DNA of 61,726 nucleotides from Nonomuraea jiangxiensis (GTDB lineage: Bacteria; Actinomycetota; Actinomycetes; Streptosporangiales; Streptosporangiaceae), in contig NZ_FNDJ01000046.1 in NCBI RefSeq assembly GCF_900099965.1, positions 1-61,726 of the forward strand. The letters run 5' to 3'. This document shows positions 8,295 through 15,843 of this stretch, piece after piece. The notes beneath the pieces were generated by a model, which had not been told where the DNA came from, did no database searches, and was given only the letters and a program-made list of their open reading frames with translations. The first letter of the stretch is position 1; every line of letters starts with the position of its first letter. The position numbers were made by a program, and so were the translations under genes.

Positions 8295-8764
8295 ATAGGG
8301 GCTACGGGCGCGTCAACGGTTCGAAAAGTCTGCTTGTCAGGGCTGCGGGGCGGACCGGTGAGGCTGCGACAACCCGGTGCGGTCCCTGAGCCGGTGCCGA
8401 AGACCGCCGCCGCGTTCGCTGGAGGCACGCCCCCGCTCGTCACATGCCGAAGCCGTCGTCGGCGAGTCCATGCGGCGGAGCAGCGCACTTGATCCAGGGC
8501 CGGCCTTTTCCAGGAGCGGTTCGGGTGCATGGCGTACCGCGCCGCCTTAACGTCAGCCGCCTGCCCCTGGTCGCGCCGCCGACCCATGCAGCACGACGAT
8601 CGCCACGGGGTGGCCGAGGCCTGACGTGGCCAAGGGCGATCGAAGATTCAGCGTTCGTTCCTCACCCTGGCTCACCGGGGAACGTGGCTAATCACCGCAC
8701 GGGCTGACAAGGTCACGAAAGTCTCTCCACGCCCATGGTGCAGCTCACAGAAAAGGGAACCCCC
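8295..8764. other. Intergenic stretch without a recognisable gene
   Basis: About 470 bp between the glucanase upstream region and the next gene. It contains an 18-bp sequence (tcaccctggctcaccggg, 8662-8679) that also occurs at 3153-3170, where it is the 3' end of the SMI1/KNR4 gene. No convincing ORF or RNA is visible. Confidence 0.5.
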
Positions 8765-9271
8765 ATGGCAGTCCTTCGCGCGAGTGCCCTCGATAGCCTG
8801 CGCATCTACTGCAGCTCCTGCTTTCTCATCACAGAGGTGAAGGACGGTGTGCCCATGGGCAGCCCCTCGCCAGGTGATGGCACGAGGCATACGCTTCCCA
8901 GGATCGGGGCAGGTCCCAACGGGGTCAGCATCACCAGTGCAGTTACCCCTGGGGCAAGAGACTCCCGAGGTGGCCCGATCTACGTCCGCTATGAACTCTG
9001 GGATGCCGAGCCCGCTCCGCTCCCCTCCTGGGATCGCATGTGGGAAGGCCAACTGCACCTGCGCACCGGCCTGATCGGCATCGTGGAAGACTCCGGGGAC
9101 CCGTACATACCTGACGAGTACCTCGAATTCGACACGGGCAAGCGGGGCGGTATCTGGTCGGCTCGGGTACTGACCAGACTCCTGTCCAACACCGAGGAAC
9201 CCGACTTCCCTGTCGGCATCGTCGAGGTCGATCTCTACCGGATGCAGCTCTGGCCGCCCCAGCCGGCATAG
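8765..9271 (+). CDS. Hypothetical protein
   Basis: 168 residues. I chose the ATG at 8765 because aaaaggga lies six bases upstream of it; an in-frame ATG 30 bp earlier lacks such a site. No signal peptide or membrane segment is seen. The central part (VRYELWDAEPAPLPSWDRMW, then EGQLHLRTGLIGI) alternates hydrophobic and polar residues, suggesting a beta-rich fold, and the protein ends in WPPQPA. I do not recognise the family. It sits among orphan immunity-like genes and insertion-sequence scraps, so a role in contact-dependent or defence systems is possible but unsupported. Confidence 0.6.
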   Translation: MAVLRASALDSLRIYCSSCFLITEVKDGVPMGSPSPGDGTRHTLPRIGAGPNGVSITSAVTPGARDSRGGPIYVRYELWDAEPAPLPSWDRMWEGQLHLRTGLIGIVEDSGDPYIPDEYLEFDTGKRGGIWSARVLTRLLSNTEEPDFPVGIVEVDLYRMQLWPPQPA

Positions 9272-9368
9272 CGCCGCCTGCCTTCGGCGGGCTCTCCACT
9301 TTTGGCCCCTGACTTGGCACGCGCCCCGAAGGGTGTTTGCTAACGGGCTACTGCGAGCGACTCCGGTG

Positions 9369-9653
9369 TCAGGCGACGTCAGCCAGGGCGGCCAGGAGAT
9401 CGACGGCTTCGCGGATGTAGCGCCAGGCCGTGGTGGTGCCGATGGCGAAGCCGCCGGCCAGACGCGCGTAGGTGTCGCCATTACGCAGGTGGGCCAGGAC
9501 CAGCAGGGCTTGCCGGGCCGGGTCTAACCTCCGCCACCGGGAGCGGCGTTCGGCGCGCCGGGTGCGGATGAGTTCGGCCAGGCGGGTCAGGGTGCGGTTG
9601 GACAGCGGAATGGAGGCACGGTAAGACAGCAACGAGGCTCCCGGTTGGGGCAT
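9369..9653 (-). pseudogene. IS5-type transposase, N-terminal fragment only
   Basis: 94 residues. It begins MPQPGASLLSYRASIPLSNR, then shows the helix-turn-helix region GDTYARLAGGFAIGTTTAWR, matching the N-terminal (HTH_Tnp_4) part of IS5-group transposases seen in Streptomyces. The DDE domain, normally about 170 more residues, is absent: the frame stops after LLAALADVA. An inverted pair, gtaagacagc (9620-9629) and gctgtcttat (9671-9680), flanks the start. This is a deletion remnant, not an active element. Confidence 0.8.
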
Positions 9654-9740
9654 CGGATCTTGGTCGACTGCTGTCTTATCGGGAGCCTCCTCTCATCCGC
9701 CACCGCTCCCCGCAAACCCATCCTGACCAGTGCCGTCACG

Positions 9741-10304
9741 ATGAAAAGAGCTCAGTGCTCTAGGTTGGCTCGGGTGCAGGATGGGCGGCGGAGCTATCGG
9801 TACGTTGGACCGGCCGACGTGAAGGCGGCGATCCGCCCTGGTGGCGAAGGTTGTCCGATTCGTTCGAGGGTTGACTTCGACCGCTGGGTCGTGGAGCGAT
9901 CTGGGGCGGAACTGGTCGAACCGTTCACCTTCGTCATCGACACGGACGGCGGCTTGCGGCTGGCACCCCGGCGCAGCGAACATGTCGCATGTGCTGGCGG
10001 CCGGCCGGTCCTGAGCGCAGGTGAGATCGGGTTCGGCCGTGAGGAAGGCCGGTGGGTGGTCGCCGAGGTCAGCAACCACTCGACCGGATACTGCCCGGAC
10101 ACCAGCTCATGGCCGACGGTCGCCGAAGCTCTGCGTCGGGCCGGTCTGGGGCATCCGCCCGGATTCACCGATGAGGTGGTGTTCCGGCGATGCCCTACCT
10201 GCCAGGAGCACAACATCGTGCGAGAGGACGACTTCATCTGCGTCTTCTGCGGGAGTGCCCTGCCTGCGCTGTGGAACGTGGACCCCTTCGGCCAATGCCC
10301 GTGA
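9741..10304 (+). CDS. Conserved hypothetical protein with C-terminal zinc ribbon
   Basis: 187 residues from ATG at 9741; a GTG at 9774 is an alternative start. The C-terminus holds two CxxC pairs, RCPTCQEHN and ICVFCGSALP (about 153-175), which should bind one zinc. The rest (YVGPADVKAAIRP, VEPFTFVIDTDGGLRLAPRR, STGYCPDTSSWPTVAEAL) looks like an actinobacterial family of unknown function that I have seen only as hypothetical. It is probably a cytoplasmic protein. It lies directly after the IS5 fragment and before a gene fragment on the other strand. Confidence 0.65.
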   Translation: MKRAQCSRLARVQDGRRSYRYVGPADVKAAIRPGGEGCPIRSRVDFDRWVVERSGAELVEPFTFVIDTDGGLRLAPRRSEHVACAGGRPVLSAGEIGFGREEGRWVVAEVSNHSTGYCPDTSSWPTVAEALRRAGLGHPPGFTDEVVFRRCPTCQEHNIVREDDFICVFCGSALPALWNVDPFGQCP

Positions 10305-10316
10305 ACAAGCTGGTCG

Positions 10317-10658
10317 TCAGGCGCTTCGCCAGGCGTCGGTGACGCAGGACTCCTCGAAGTGCCACCAGCCGTCTGCTTGGCCTCGCGTCAGCAGCGCCTT
10401 GATCTGCCTGAGGTCCGCGTCAGCCGGTACGGTGAAGGCGACCAGCGGAAGCTTCGCGCTGAAGGATTCCCCGCCCAGGCCGAACCGGGCAAATTGCTCG
10501 TGTGCGGCCTGCGCGCTTGGCCCCAACGGTCCACCGGGCACCGGCAGGCCCCTGACCGTGCAATTGCCCGAGGCTTCCGCCCGCTCACAGGCCCAGTGAA
10601 GACCCTCGTCATCGGTGACGGCATATCTACGCCCTCCGTCCGCTGACGCAGGCGGTGG
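10317..10658 (-). pseudogene. Hypothetical protein, probably 5'-truncated
   Basis: An open frame of 113 codons whose only plausible start (GTG at 10541) is too far in. Codons upstream of that start still read like real protein (TDDEGLHWACERAEASGNCT), up to a stop at about 10660. The C-terminal half (FTVPADADLRQIKALLTRGQ, then GWWHFEESCV) looks conserved. I infer that the 5' end was lost. The family is unknown to me; a DUF4265-like protein is one possibility. Confidence 0.45.
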
Positions 10659-10867
10659 TCATCACGCTGAACGCCGATCTTCTCCTGGCGGACCTCGCCG
10701 ACGATCTTGCGGCAGCCCGGTATCCGTTAGTTGCCGGCTGATGAAGCGCGACTCCTCCTGACGTGAACCCGGGGCGGACGCGCTGAAGCGAGTTGGCATC
10801 TGATCTTGTCTCACCCGTCTGCGAGGATCTTGCACTCCATGCACCTGAAGTGACGGAGTTACATGAC

Positions 10868-11488
10868 ATGGGCGATGAGCGGCCTGAGGGCTCAGAGGTG
10901 TATCGCTACTACCAGCGGTTGCTTAAGGGGAACTGGCTGGAGACCGGGATTTGCTGGACCGTTGTCGTTCCGGATGACGGGAAGCCGCTCACGCTCGCCG
11001 AGGTCGGCGAACGGGTGAGTGGCGGCGTGAGTCACGAAGTTCACGAGGTGGCGCGCTTCGAGGAGGACTACTCCGACGGGGGCGGCTGGGCAGTGTTGGT
11101 GGGTCGGTCCGGTTCGGTGACCGAATTGTTCGAGTACAACGGGTTCCACAGTGTCCATTCCCCGGTGCTTCCGCGGCTCAGTGCCGGTGCCCGCGCTTAC
11201 AGCGTCTACTGGAACGTGAACGCCAACAACCGCATCGGCTTCGCCGCCGACGGGGAGATGCTTCTCATGGTCGATGCCATGTACCCGGAGAGGTGGGTAC
11301 ATGAGCCGAATCTCGGGCTCTGGCCAGAGCTGATGACCATGGCGCCGCACTTCAGGTGGAGGAGAGGCAAGAGCTGGCGAGCGGCTGCGCTGGCGACGAT
11401 CGAGTTGACCACGGGAGCTCGGTTGAGCCTGGAGTGGCTTGAGCAGGAGCGTCCGTATCTCACGTGTCAGGACCCCGTGGTGGGCTGA
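10868..11488 (+). CDS. DUF6461-like protein
   Basis: 206 residues. I chose the ATG at 10868, with ggag about 10 bases upstream. The segments CWTVVVPDDGKPLTLAEVGE and SVTELFEYNGFHSVHSPVLP, then ARAYSVYWNVNANNRIGFAA with DGEMLLMVDAMYPE, follow the pattern I recall for DUF6461 proteins of Streptomyces-type genomes. These are typically orphan, cytoplasmic and of unknown role, often near toxin-immunity genes. No membrane segments are seen. A 24-bp palindrome belonging to the next operon starts 29 bp after the stop. Confidence 0.55.
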   Translation: MGDERPEGSEVYRYYQRLLKGNWLETGICWTVVVPDDGKPLTLAEVGERVSGGVSHEVHEVARFEEDYSDGGGWAVLVGRSGSVTELFEYNGFHSVHSPVLPRLSAGARAYSVYWNVNANNRIGFAADGEMLLMVDAMYPERWVHEPNLGLWPELMTMAPHFRWRRGKSWRAAALATIELTTGARLSLEWLEQERPYLTCQDPVVG

Positions 11489-11517
11489 GGCTGTGGAACC
11501 TGGTGTCGGCTGACACT

Positions 11518-11541
11518 CTTTCACTATTCGAATAGTGAAAG
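11518..11541. promoter_or_regulatory. Perfect 24-bp palindrome, probable operator of the GntR/YtrA-type regulator
   Basis: ctttcactattc (11518-11529) is followed directly by its reverse complement gaatagtgaaag (11530-11541). It ends 10 bp before the TTG start of the regulator gene. YtrA-subfamily regulators bind inverted repeats at their own promoter. The AT-rich core in GC-rich DNA also suits a promoter. Confidence 0.75.
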
Positions 11542-11551
11542 GGCGTTTTGG

Positions 11552-11944
11552 TTGATCGAGTTCAGCCTGGACCGCGGTTCGGGGGTCTCGACGTACCTGC
11601 AGCTTGTGCACCAGGTCAGGCAGGCGTTGCGGCTTGGTACGTTGCGGCCCGGTGATCAGTTGCCGACCGCTCGGGAGGTGGTCGAGAGCCTGGCCATCAA
11701 TCCCAACACCGTGCTCAAGGCGTACCGGGAGTTGGAGCGGGACGGGCTGGTCGAGGGGCGGCCGGGCATGGGGACGTTCGTTCGGCAGGGGGTCGCGGGG
11801 GCGACGCTCGCCGAGCACACGCGGCTGCGGCGCGGTCTGGAGGCGTGGGTGCGCGAGGCCCGCGCGGCCGGGCTTGGTCAGGAGGATCTGCGGGCGCTGT
11901 TCACCGTGGTGCTGGCCGACACCGGCAAGGAGGGCGTGGCATGA
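11552..11944 (+). CDS. GntR-family transcriptional regulator, YtrA subfamily
   Basis: 130 residues, the short length typical of YtrA-type regulators. The winged helix spans about 12-78, with YLQLVHQVRQALRLGTLRPG, DQLPTAREV, INPNTVLKAYRELERDGLVE and GRPGMGTFV. A short C-terminal dimerisation helix follows, with no large effector domain. The start is TTG, the first in-frame start after the palindrome. It should repress its own operon. The following frame begins at an ATGA overlap and would normally encode an ABC transporter ATPase, but that gene is broken here. Confidence 0.88.
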   Translation: MIEFSLDRGSGVSTYLQLVHQVRQALRLGTLRPGDQLPTAREVVESLAINPNTVLKAYRELERDGLVEGRPGMGTFVRQGVAGATLAEHTRLRRGLEAWVREARAAGLGQEDLRALFTVVLADTGKEGVA

Positions 11945-12228
11945 GGCCCGCGGTGGAGGCGACCGGGCTGGGGGTCCGGTATCGCCGTACGTGGGCGTTG
12001 CGGGACTGTTCGCTGGCCGTGCCCGCAGGACGTGTGGCGGCGCTCGTCGGGTGGCTGTACTCGTTCGCGCTCGGCACCGCGGCCGGCACCCTGTTCCGTC
12101 GGACGTTGTACTACCACCCGCCGTCCCGGTTCTGGGGCTTCCAGTGGACCGAGGCGGGGATTCTGGGGCTCGCGTCGTTGGTCCTCGGCGGTCTGGCCGT
12201 GCGCCGTGTTCTCCGCAGCCCCGGCTGA
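11941..12228 (+). pseudogene. ABC transporter remnant: ATPase N-terminus fused by deletion to permease C-terminus
   Basis: 95 residues. Residues 1-37 (VEATGLGVRYRRTWALRDCS ... GRVAALVG) are the start of an ABC ATPase up to the Gly just before the Walker A PNGAGKT, which is missing. From residue 38 (WLYSFALGTAAGTLFRR, YHPPSRFWGFQWTEAGI ... VRRVLRSPG) the sequence is the C-terminus of the kind of permease that normally follows in YtrA-type operons. I infer an in-frame deletion that removed most of both genes, with the junction near 12052. The gene overlaps the GntR stop by 4 bp. Confidence 0.75.
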
Positions 12229-12304
12229 CAGGGCGATGAGTTCGGGGTCGGGGGCAGGTCTATGTACGTGCCCGGCGCGGAGCCGGAACGCCAAGGAGGA
12301 CACC

Positions 12305-12946
12305 GTGGGCATGATTCACATCGACCTGTTCGCGACGCTCGACCTGGTCGGCCAGGCGCCGGGTGATCCGGAGGAGGACCCGGACGGCTTCGAGTTCGGG
12401 GGATGGCAGGCGCCCCTGTTCGACGAGACGGTCGGGCAGCATGTCGGTGCCGGGATGGAGGGCATGGACGCCCTGCTGCTGGGGCGCAGGACGTACGACA
12501 TCTTCGCCGCGTTCTGGCCGAACCAGGTCGACGGCGTGGACGGCGGGATCGCCACGCTGTTCAACGGCATCCCGAAGTACGTCGCCTCGCGCGGCAACCC
12601 GGACCTCGGCTGGGCGGGCTCGACGCGGCTGGGACCCGACCTGGCGAGCGCCGTGCGCGAGGTGCGTGACAAACATGAGCACGTCCACGTGATCGGCAGC
12701 CTGAACCTGGTGCAGACCCTCCTACGCGAGCGCCTCTTCGACCGGCTGAACCTGTGGATCTTCCCCATCGTGCTCGGCGTCGGCAAGAAGGTGTTCGACG
12801 GTGGCGCCGTGCCCGCCAACCTGGAACTCCTCGAACCGGCCGTCACCTCGGCCAAGGGCGCCGTGCTCCTGCGTTACGGCCTGGGCGCGGGGACTCCCGG
12901 CACCGGGGACATGCGACGCGAAGACCGCGGCGTTGGTTCGAGGTGA
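12305..12946 (+). CDS. Dihydrofolate reductase-fold (RibD C-terminal) family protein
   Basis: 213 residues. It starts at GTG 12305, close after aaggagga; an ATG six bases later is equally possible. Motifs are IDLFATLDLVGQAPG, LLLGRRTYDIFAAFWP, VHVIGSLNLVQTLL and LWIFPIVLGVGKKVFDGG, which define the DHFR/RibD-C reductase-like group that binds NADPH. The natural substrate of these stand-alone actinobacterial proteins is not known. The C-terminal 20 residues are Gly/Arg-rich and non-conserved. A paralogue lies at 16432-16977. Confidence 0.85.
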   Translation: MGMIHIDLFATLDLVGQAPGDPEEDPDGFEFGGWQAPLFDETVGQHVGAGMEGMDALLLGRRTYDIFAAFWPNQVDGVDGGIATLFNGIPKYVASRGNPDLGWAGSTRLGPDLASAVREVRDKHEHVHVIGSLNLVQTLLRERLFDRLNLWIFPIVLGVGKKVFDGGAVPANLELLEPAVTSAKGAVLLRYGLGAGTPGTGDMRREDRGVGSR

Positions 12947-13020
12947 GTTGCACGGACGCCAGCGCGCGCAGGACGGCCTCGGTGCGTAGGTGAGGTCGAC
13001 GGGCATGCCGTTCAGCGTTC

Positions 13021-13971
13021 TTACGCCGGCGTGTCGCCGCGTACGCGCCGTACGAGGTCGGCGGCGGCCTCCGGCCACCGGGGATGGGCGAAGGCGAAGC
13101 CTGCTTCGAGCAGGCGGCCGGGGACGACCCTGCGGCTTTTCAGCAGGAGTTCGGTGTCGGAGCGCAGCACGAACGCGCCGGCCTCGGCCATCCACTTCGT
13201 CGCGGGCAGTCCCACCGGAGCACCCCACGCGGCACGCAGCACGCGCATGAAGGAGCGCTGGGGGAGGGGGTCGGGGGCGGCGAGGTTCACCGGGCCGGTG
13301 AGGTCGTCCCGATCGGCCAGGAACTCGACGGCGGCGACGAGATCGTGGTCGTGGATCCAGGACATGTACTGGGCGCCGCCCGCGACCGGGCCGCCGAGGC
13401 CGAGCCGCACCATGCGCAGCAGGGCGTCGAAGACGCCGCCGCGATCGGGGCTCATCACCATGGCGGTGCGCAGGCTGACCTTGCGCGTGTGCGGGGTGTC
13501 GGCTTCCTCCTGGGTTCGCTCCCACGCCCTGGCGATGTCGATGCTGTAGGCCCAGTAGCCAGGAACGCCGGGTTCGGTGCCGCCGAGCACGCCGGTCGCC
13601 TCGTCGTTGGGCGCGTCGAAGCGGTGGGAGTAGATGGTGGCGGTGCTCATCTGCAGCCAGGCCCGGGGCGGCCGCGCGGCGGCGGCGATCGCCTCACCCA
13701 CGACCCGGGTGGAGCGCACCCGGGAATCCATCATGGCCCGCAGATTGGCCGGGGTGTAACGGCAGTTGACGCTGCGCCCGGCCAGGTTGACCACGACGTC
13801 GCTGCCGTCGATCTCCTCCGCCCACGGCCCCAGGGTCTCGCCGTCCCAGCGGACCTCCCGGTCGCGCGTCGGCCTCCTGGTCAGGATCACGACCTCATGG
13901 CCCGCGGTGGTCAGAGCCTGCCTGAGGATCGTCCCCACCTGCCCGGTGCCCCCGGGTATCACTATCTTCAT
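13021..13971 (-). CDS. TIGR01777-family NAD(P)-dependent epimerase/dehydratase
   Basis: 316 residues. The N-terminal Rossmann motif is MKIVIPGGTGQVGTILRQAL, followed by DVVVNLAGRSVNCRYTP and TRVVGEAIAA, as in YfcH-type SDR proteins. The central STATIYSHRFDAPNDE segment sits where such enzymes carry the Tyr/Lys active-site region. The C-terminal LRAAWGAPVGLPATKWMAEA and RVVPGRLLEAGFAFAHP are typical of the DUF1731 tail. It probably acts on a nucleotide-linked or lipid substrate, but the reaction is unknown. The gene is alone on its strand. Confidence 0.88.
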   Translation of the reverse strand: MKIVIPGGTGQVGTILRQALTTAGHEVVILTRRPTRDREVRWDGETLGPWAEEIDGSDVVVNLAGRSVNCRYTPANLRAMMDSRVRSTRVVGEAIAAAARPPRAWLQMSTATIYSHRFDAPNDEATGVLGGTEPGVPGYWAYSIDIARAWERTQEEADTPHTRKVSLRTAMVMSPDRGGVFDALLRMVRLGLGGPVAGGAQYMSWIHDHDLVAAVEFLADRDDLTGPVNLAAPDPLPQRSFMRVLRAAWGAPVGLPATKWMAEAGAFVLRSDTELLLKSRRVVPGRLLEAGFAFAHPRWPEAAADLVRRVRGDTPA

Positions 13972-14028
13972 CAGGTCCCCCAGGTCTCGGGACCAGCCTA
14001 CCCGCCGTGTTGAACACGTTCAAAGGAA

Positions 14029-14688
14029 TCACCCAGCGAGGGCGCCTGCCAGGATGGGCAGGTTGAAGATGGCGTGCGCGCCGGCGCACAGCAGCAGGTC
14101 GCGGAACATCCAGTAGAGGCCGACCAGCAGCAGCGATCCCACGGCGACCATGGTCAGCGTGGTGGCCCAGCCCGAGCCGGGCACGTGCCCGCCGACGAAC
14201 AGCACGTACGACACGAGCGCCGCCGCCCAGGGCCGCCCGGTGAGGTCGATGATCCGCTCCATGAGCAGGCCGCGGTAGAAGAGCTCCTCGACGACGGCCG
14301 CGTTGGCGATCAGGTGGAGGCTCCCGGCGATCGACAGGCCCGCCATGATCTGCCCCGACTGGGAGCCCTGGTCCGGGCCCGCGCCCACGACGAACCCGTA
14401 CAGGACGACACCGACCACCAGCGCCAGGACGGACAGTCCGACGGTGACCAGGACGTCCCGTACGCGAGGGATGCGCACGCCCACCGACGACAGCGGCCGC
14501 CGTTCCACGGTCAGGACGAAGGCCAGCAGCAGCGCGGCGGCGAACCAGCGTGCCGGCAGGACGACGTCGAAGTTCAGCCCGCGATCGCCCGGCAGCCTCG
14601 CCAGGCGTTCCACGAGCGTGGGCACGTACCACAGCAGCACGCCCACGGCCAGCGTCACGAGAGGCGGTACGCGGACGGCGGTCTTCAT
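14029..14688 (-). CDS. CPBP-family intramembrane metalloprotease
   Basis: 219 residues with about six to seven membrane helices. The family's conserved motifs are present: AAVVEELFYRGLL (EExxxR), LFVGGH (FxxxH) and LCAGAHAIFNLP (HxxxN), which should bind the catalytic metal. Bacterial CPBP proteases are linked to envelope maturation or bacteriocin self-protection. It is the last gene of a padR-RDD-CPBP operon; its ATG overlaps the RDD gene's stop by 4 bp (14685-14688), which fixes the start. Confidence 0.87.
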   Translation of the reverse strand: MKTAVRVPPLVTLAVGVLLWYVPTLVERLARLPGDRGLNFDVVLPARWFAAALLLAFVLTVERRPLSSVGVRIPRVRDVLVTVGLSVLALVVGVVLYGFVVGAGPDQGSQSGQIMAGLSIAGSLHLIANAAVVEELFYRGLLMERIIDLTGRPWAAALVSYVLFVGGHVPGSGWATTLTMVAVGSLLLVGLYWMFRDLLLCAGAHAIFNLPILAGALAG

Positions 14689-15386
14689 CGCGCCCTCACG
14701 ACCTTGGTCTCGGTCAGGCGGTCGAGCACCCGCCGCCGGTCGCCCCACACCACGGGCGCCCAGTCCAGCCAGGCGAACGGCCCCACGAGCAGGCTGAGCC
14801 GCCGTACGACACCGGTGACCGGATGGATGCGCAGCCCGGCCTCGGTCACGACGTGGAGTTTCATCAGGCGCTTGCCCGGGGTCGCGCCGGTCGCCGCCTC
14901 CAGCAGCCCCAGCCCGACGATCGACCACAGGAGGGCGAGCGGAACGCCCAGGCTGTAGAGCGGTCCGGCGTCGTCGTAGGGGGCGTTGTCGCACTGCCAG
15001 GGCACGAGGGACACGCACCCGTCGCCGATCTCGACGTACACGTGGGGCGGGAAGGCCAGCCCGAAGCCGGTCCCCAGCTCCGCGATCCGCAGGATGCCCT
15101 GGACGAGCAGCGCGAGCGTGACGCCGACGAGCGGCAGGTTGTCGATCACGACCGCGGCGAACCGCGCGTCCATAGGAGCGGGCGGCGCGGTCCGCAGCTC
15201 GGCGAACGTGGCCGCCGCCTCCTCCGGGGAGCCGAGGCGGCTCAGGGCGTGGGATAACTCGCCCGCCTCCGCCGCGTCCGACAGGTGCTCGCCGAGCTCC
15301 GCCTTGGCCCTGGCCCGGGACGGGCCCGTCAGGTGGCGCCCGACCCTTTCCGTGTAGTCGTCGATGATCTGCTGGTCATTGCTCAT
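14685..15386 (-). CDS. RDD-family membrane protein with N-terminal HAAS-like region
   Basis: 233 residues. The N-terminal soluble part (DDYTERVGRHLTGPSRARAK, ELGEHLSDA ... LGSPEEAAATFAE) resembles the HAAS signalling region found beside PadR regulators. The RDD domain follows, with PMDARFAAVVIDNLPLVGVT, TPGKRLMKLHVV and RRLSLLVGPFAWLDW, and about three to four membrane helices. It overlaps the padR gene by 4 bp and the CPBP gene by 4 bp, so the three are co-translated. It probably mediates membrane sensing or transport for the PadR circuit; the ligand is unknown. Confidence 0.87.
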   Translation of the reverse strand: MSNDQQIIDDYTERVGRHLTGPSRARAKAELGEHLSDAAEAGELSHALSRLGSPEEAAATFAELRTAPPAPMDARFAAVVIDNLPLVGVTLALLVQGILRIAELGTGFGLAFPPHVYVEIGDGCVSLVPWQCDNAPYDDAGPLYSLGVPLALLWSIVGLGLLEAATGATPGKRLMKLHVVTEAGLRIHPVTGVVRRLSLLVGPFAWLDWAPVVWGDRRRVLDRLTETKVVRAR

Positions 15387-15769
15387 TCCTGCACCTCACC
15401 AAGCGTGTCGAGCAGCTGTCGCATCCCGTCGACCAGGCCGCTCCACTCCGTGCGCAGCATGGCGAGGTAGGTGCGACCGTCCGGCGTGATGACGTAGTAC
15501 TTGCGCGGCCTGGAGCGTCCTTCCGCCTCCCAGGTCGCGAGGATGTGGCCGGAGTCCTCCAGCCGGTGCAGCAGCGGATAGAGCGTGCCCTCCTTGACCT
15601 CCAGGACCCCCTCGCCCGCCTGCCGCAGGACTTTCAGCAGCTCGTAGCCGTATCGGCGGCGAACGCTGAGGACCGACAGCACGGCCAGCTCGGTCGTGCC
15701 GCGGGCGAGCTCACGACGCAGACGTGCGATGGTCGCCGACCCCGGTGCCGCCTCGGTGTGCTCAGCCAT
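15383..15769 (-). CDS. PadR-family transcriptional regulator
   Basis: 128 residues. Winged-helix motifs are LAVLSVLSVRRRYGYELLKV, VKEGTLYPLLHRLEDSGHIL and GRSRPRKYYVITPDGR, followed by a short C-terminal dimerisation helix (MLRTEWSGLVDGMRQLLDTL). PadR proteins usually repress their own operon and neighbouring genes. A 41-bp inverted repeat lies 10 bp upstream of its ATG, between it and the divergent NUDIX gene, and is the probable operator. The gene overlaps the RDD-HAAS gene, the common PadR partner arrangement. Confidence 0.9.
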   Translation of the reverse strand: MAEHTEAAPGSATIARLRRELARGTTELAVLSVLSVRRRYGYELLKVLRQAGEGVLEVKEGTLYPLLHRLEDSGHILATWEAEGRSRPRKYYVITPDGRTYLAMLRTEWSGLVDGMRQLLDTLGEVQE

Positions 15770-15778
15770 GAGAGCACA

Positions 15779-15819
15779 GTACGACCCGATACCTTATGTG
15801 ACAAGGTATCGGGTCGTAC
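15779..15819. promoter_or_regulatory. Long perfect inverted repeat between padR and the NUDIX gene
   Basis: Arms of 17 bp, gtacgacccgatacctt (15779-15795) and aaggtatcgggtcgtac (15803-15819), are separated by atgtgac. It lies in the 74-bp divergent promoter region and probably serves as the PadR operator for both directions. The arms are unusually long for this family. Confidence 0.75.
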
Positions 15820-15843
15820 GAGGACGTACCGGTGTAATGTACG

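Noticed and set aside
8291..8587. 98-codon minus-strand frame upstream of the glucanase
   Set aside because: Basic, low-complexity composition; no ribosome-binding site or similarity to known proteins.
8672..9481. 269-codon minus-strand frame over the 168-residue gene
   Set aside because: Shadow; the plus-strand frame has a better start and codon use.
10650..10742. Plus-strand fragment reading VVITLNADLLLADLADDLAA
   Set aside because: Looks protein-like but is too short, without a start, and no family could be named.
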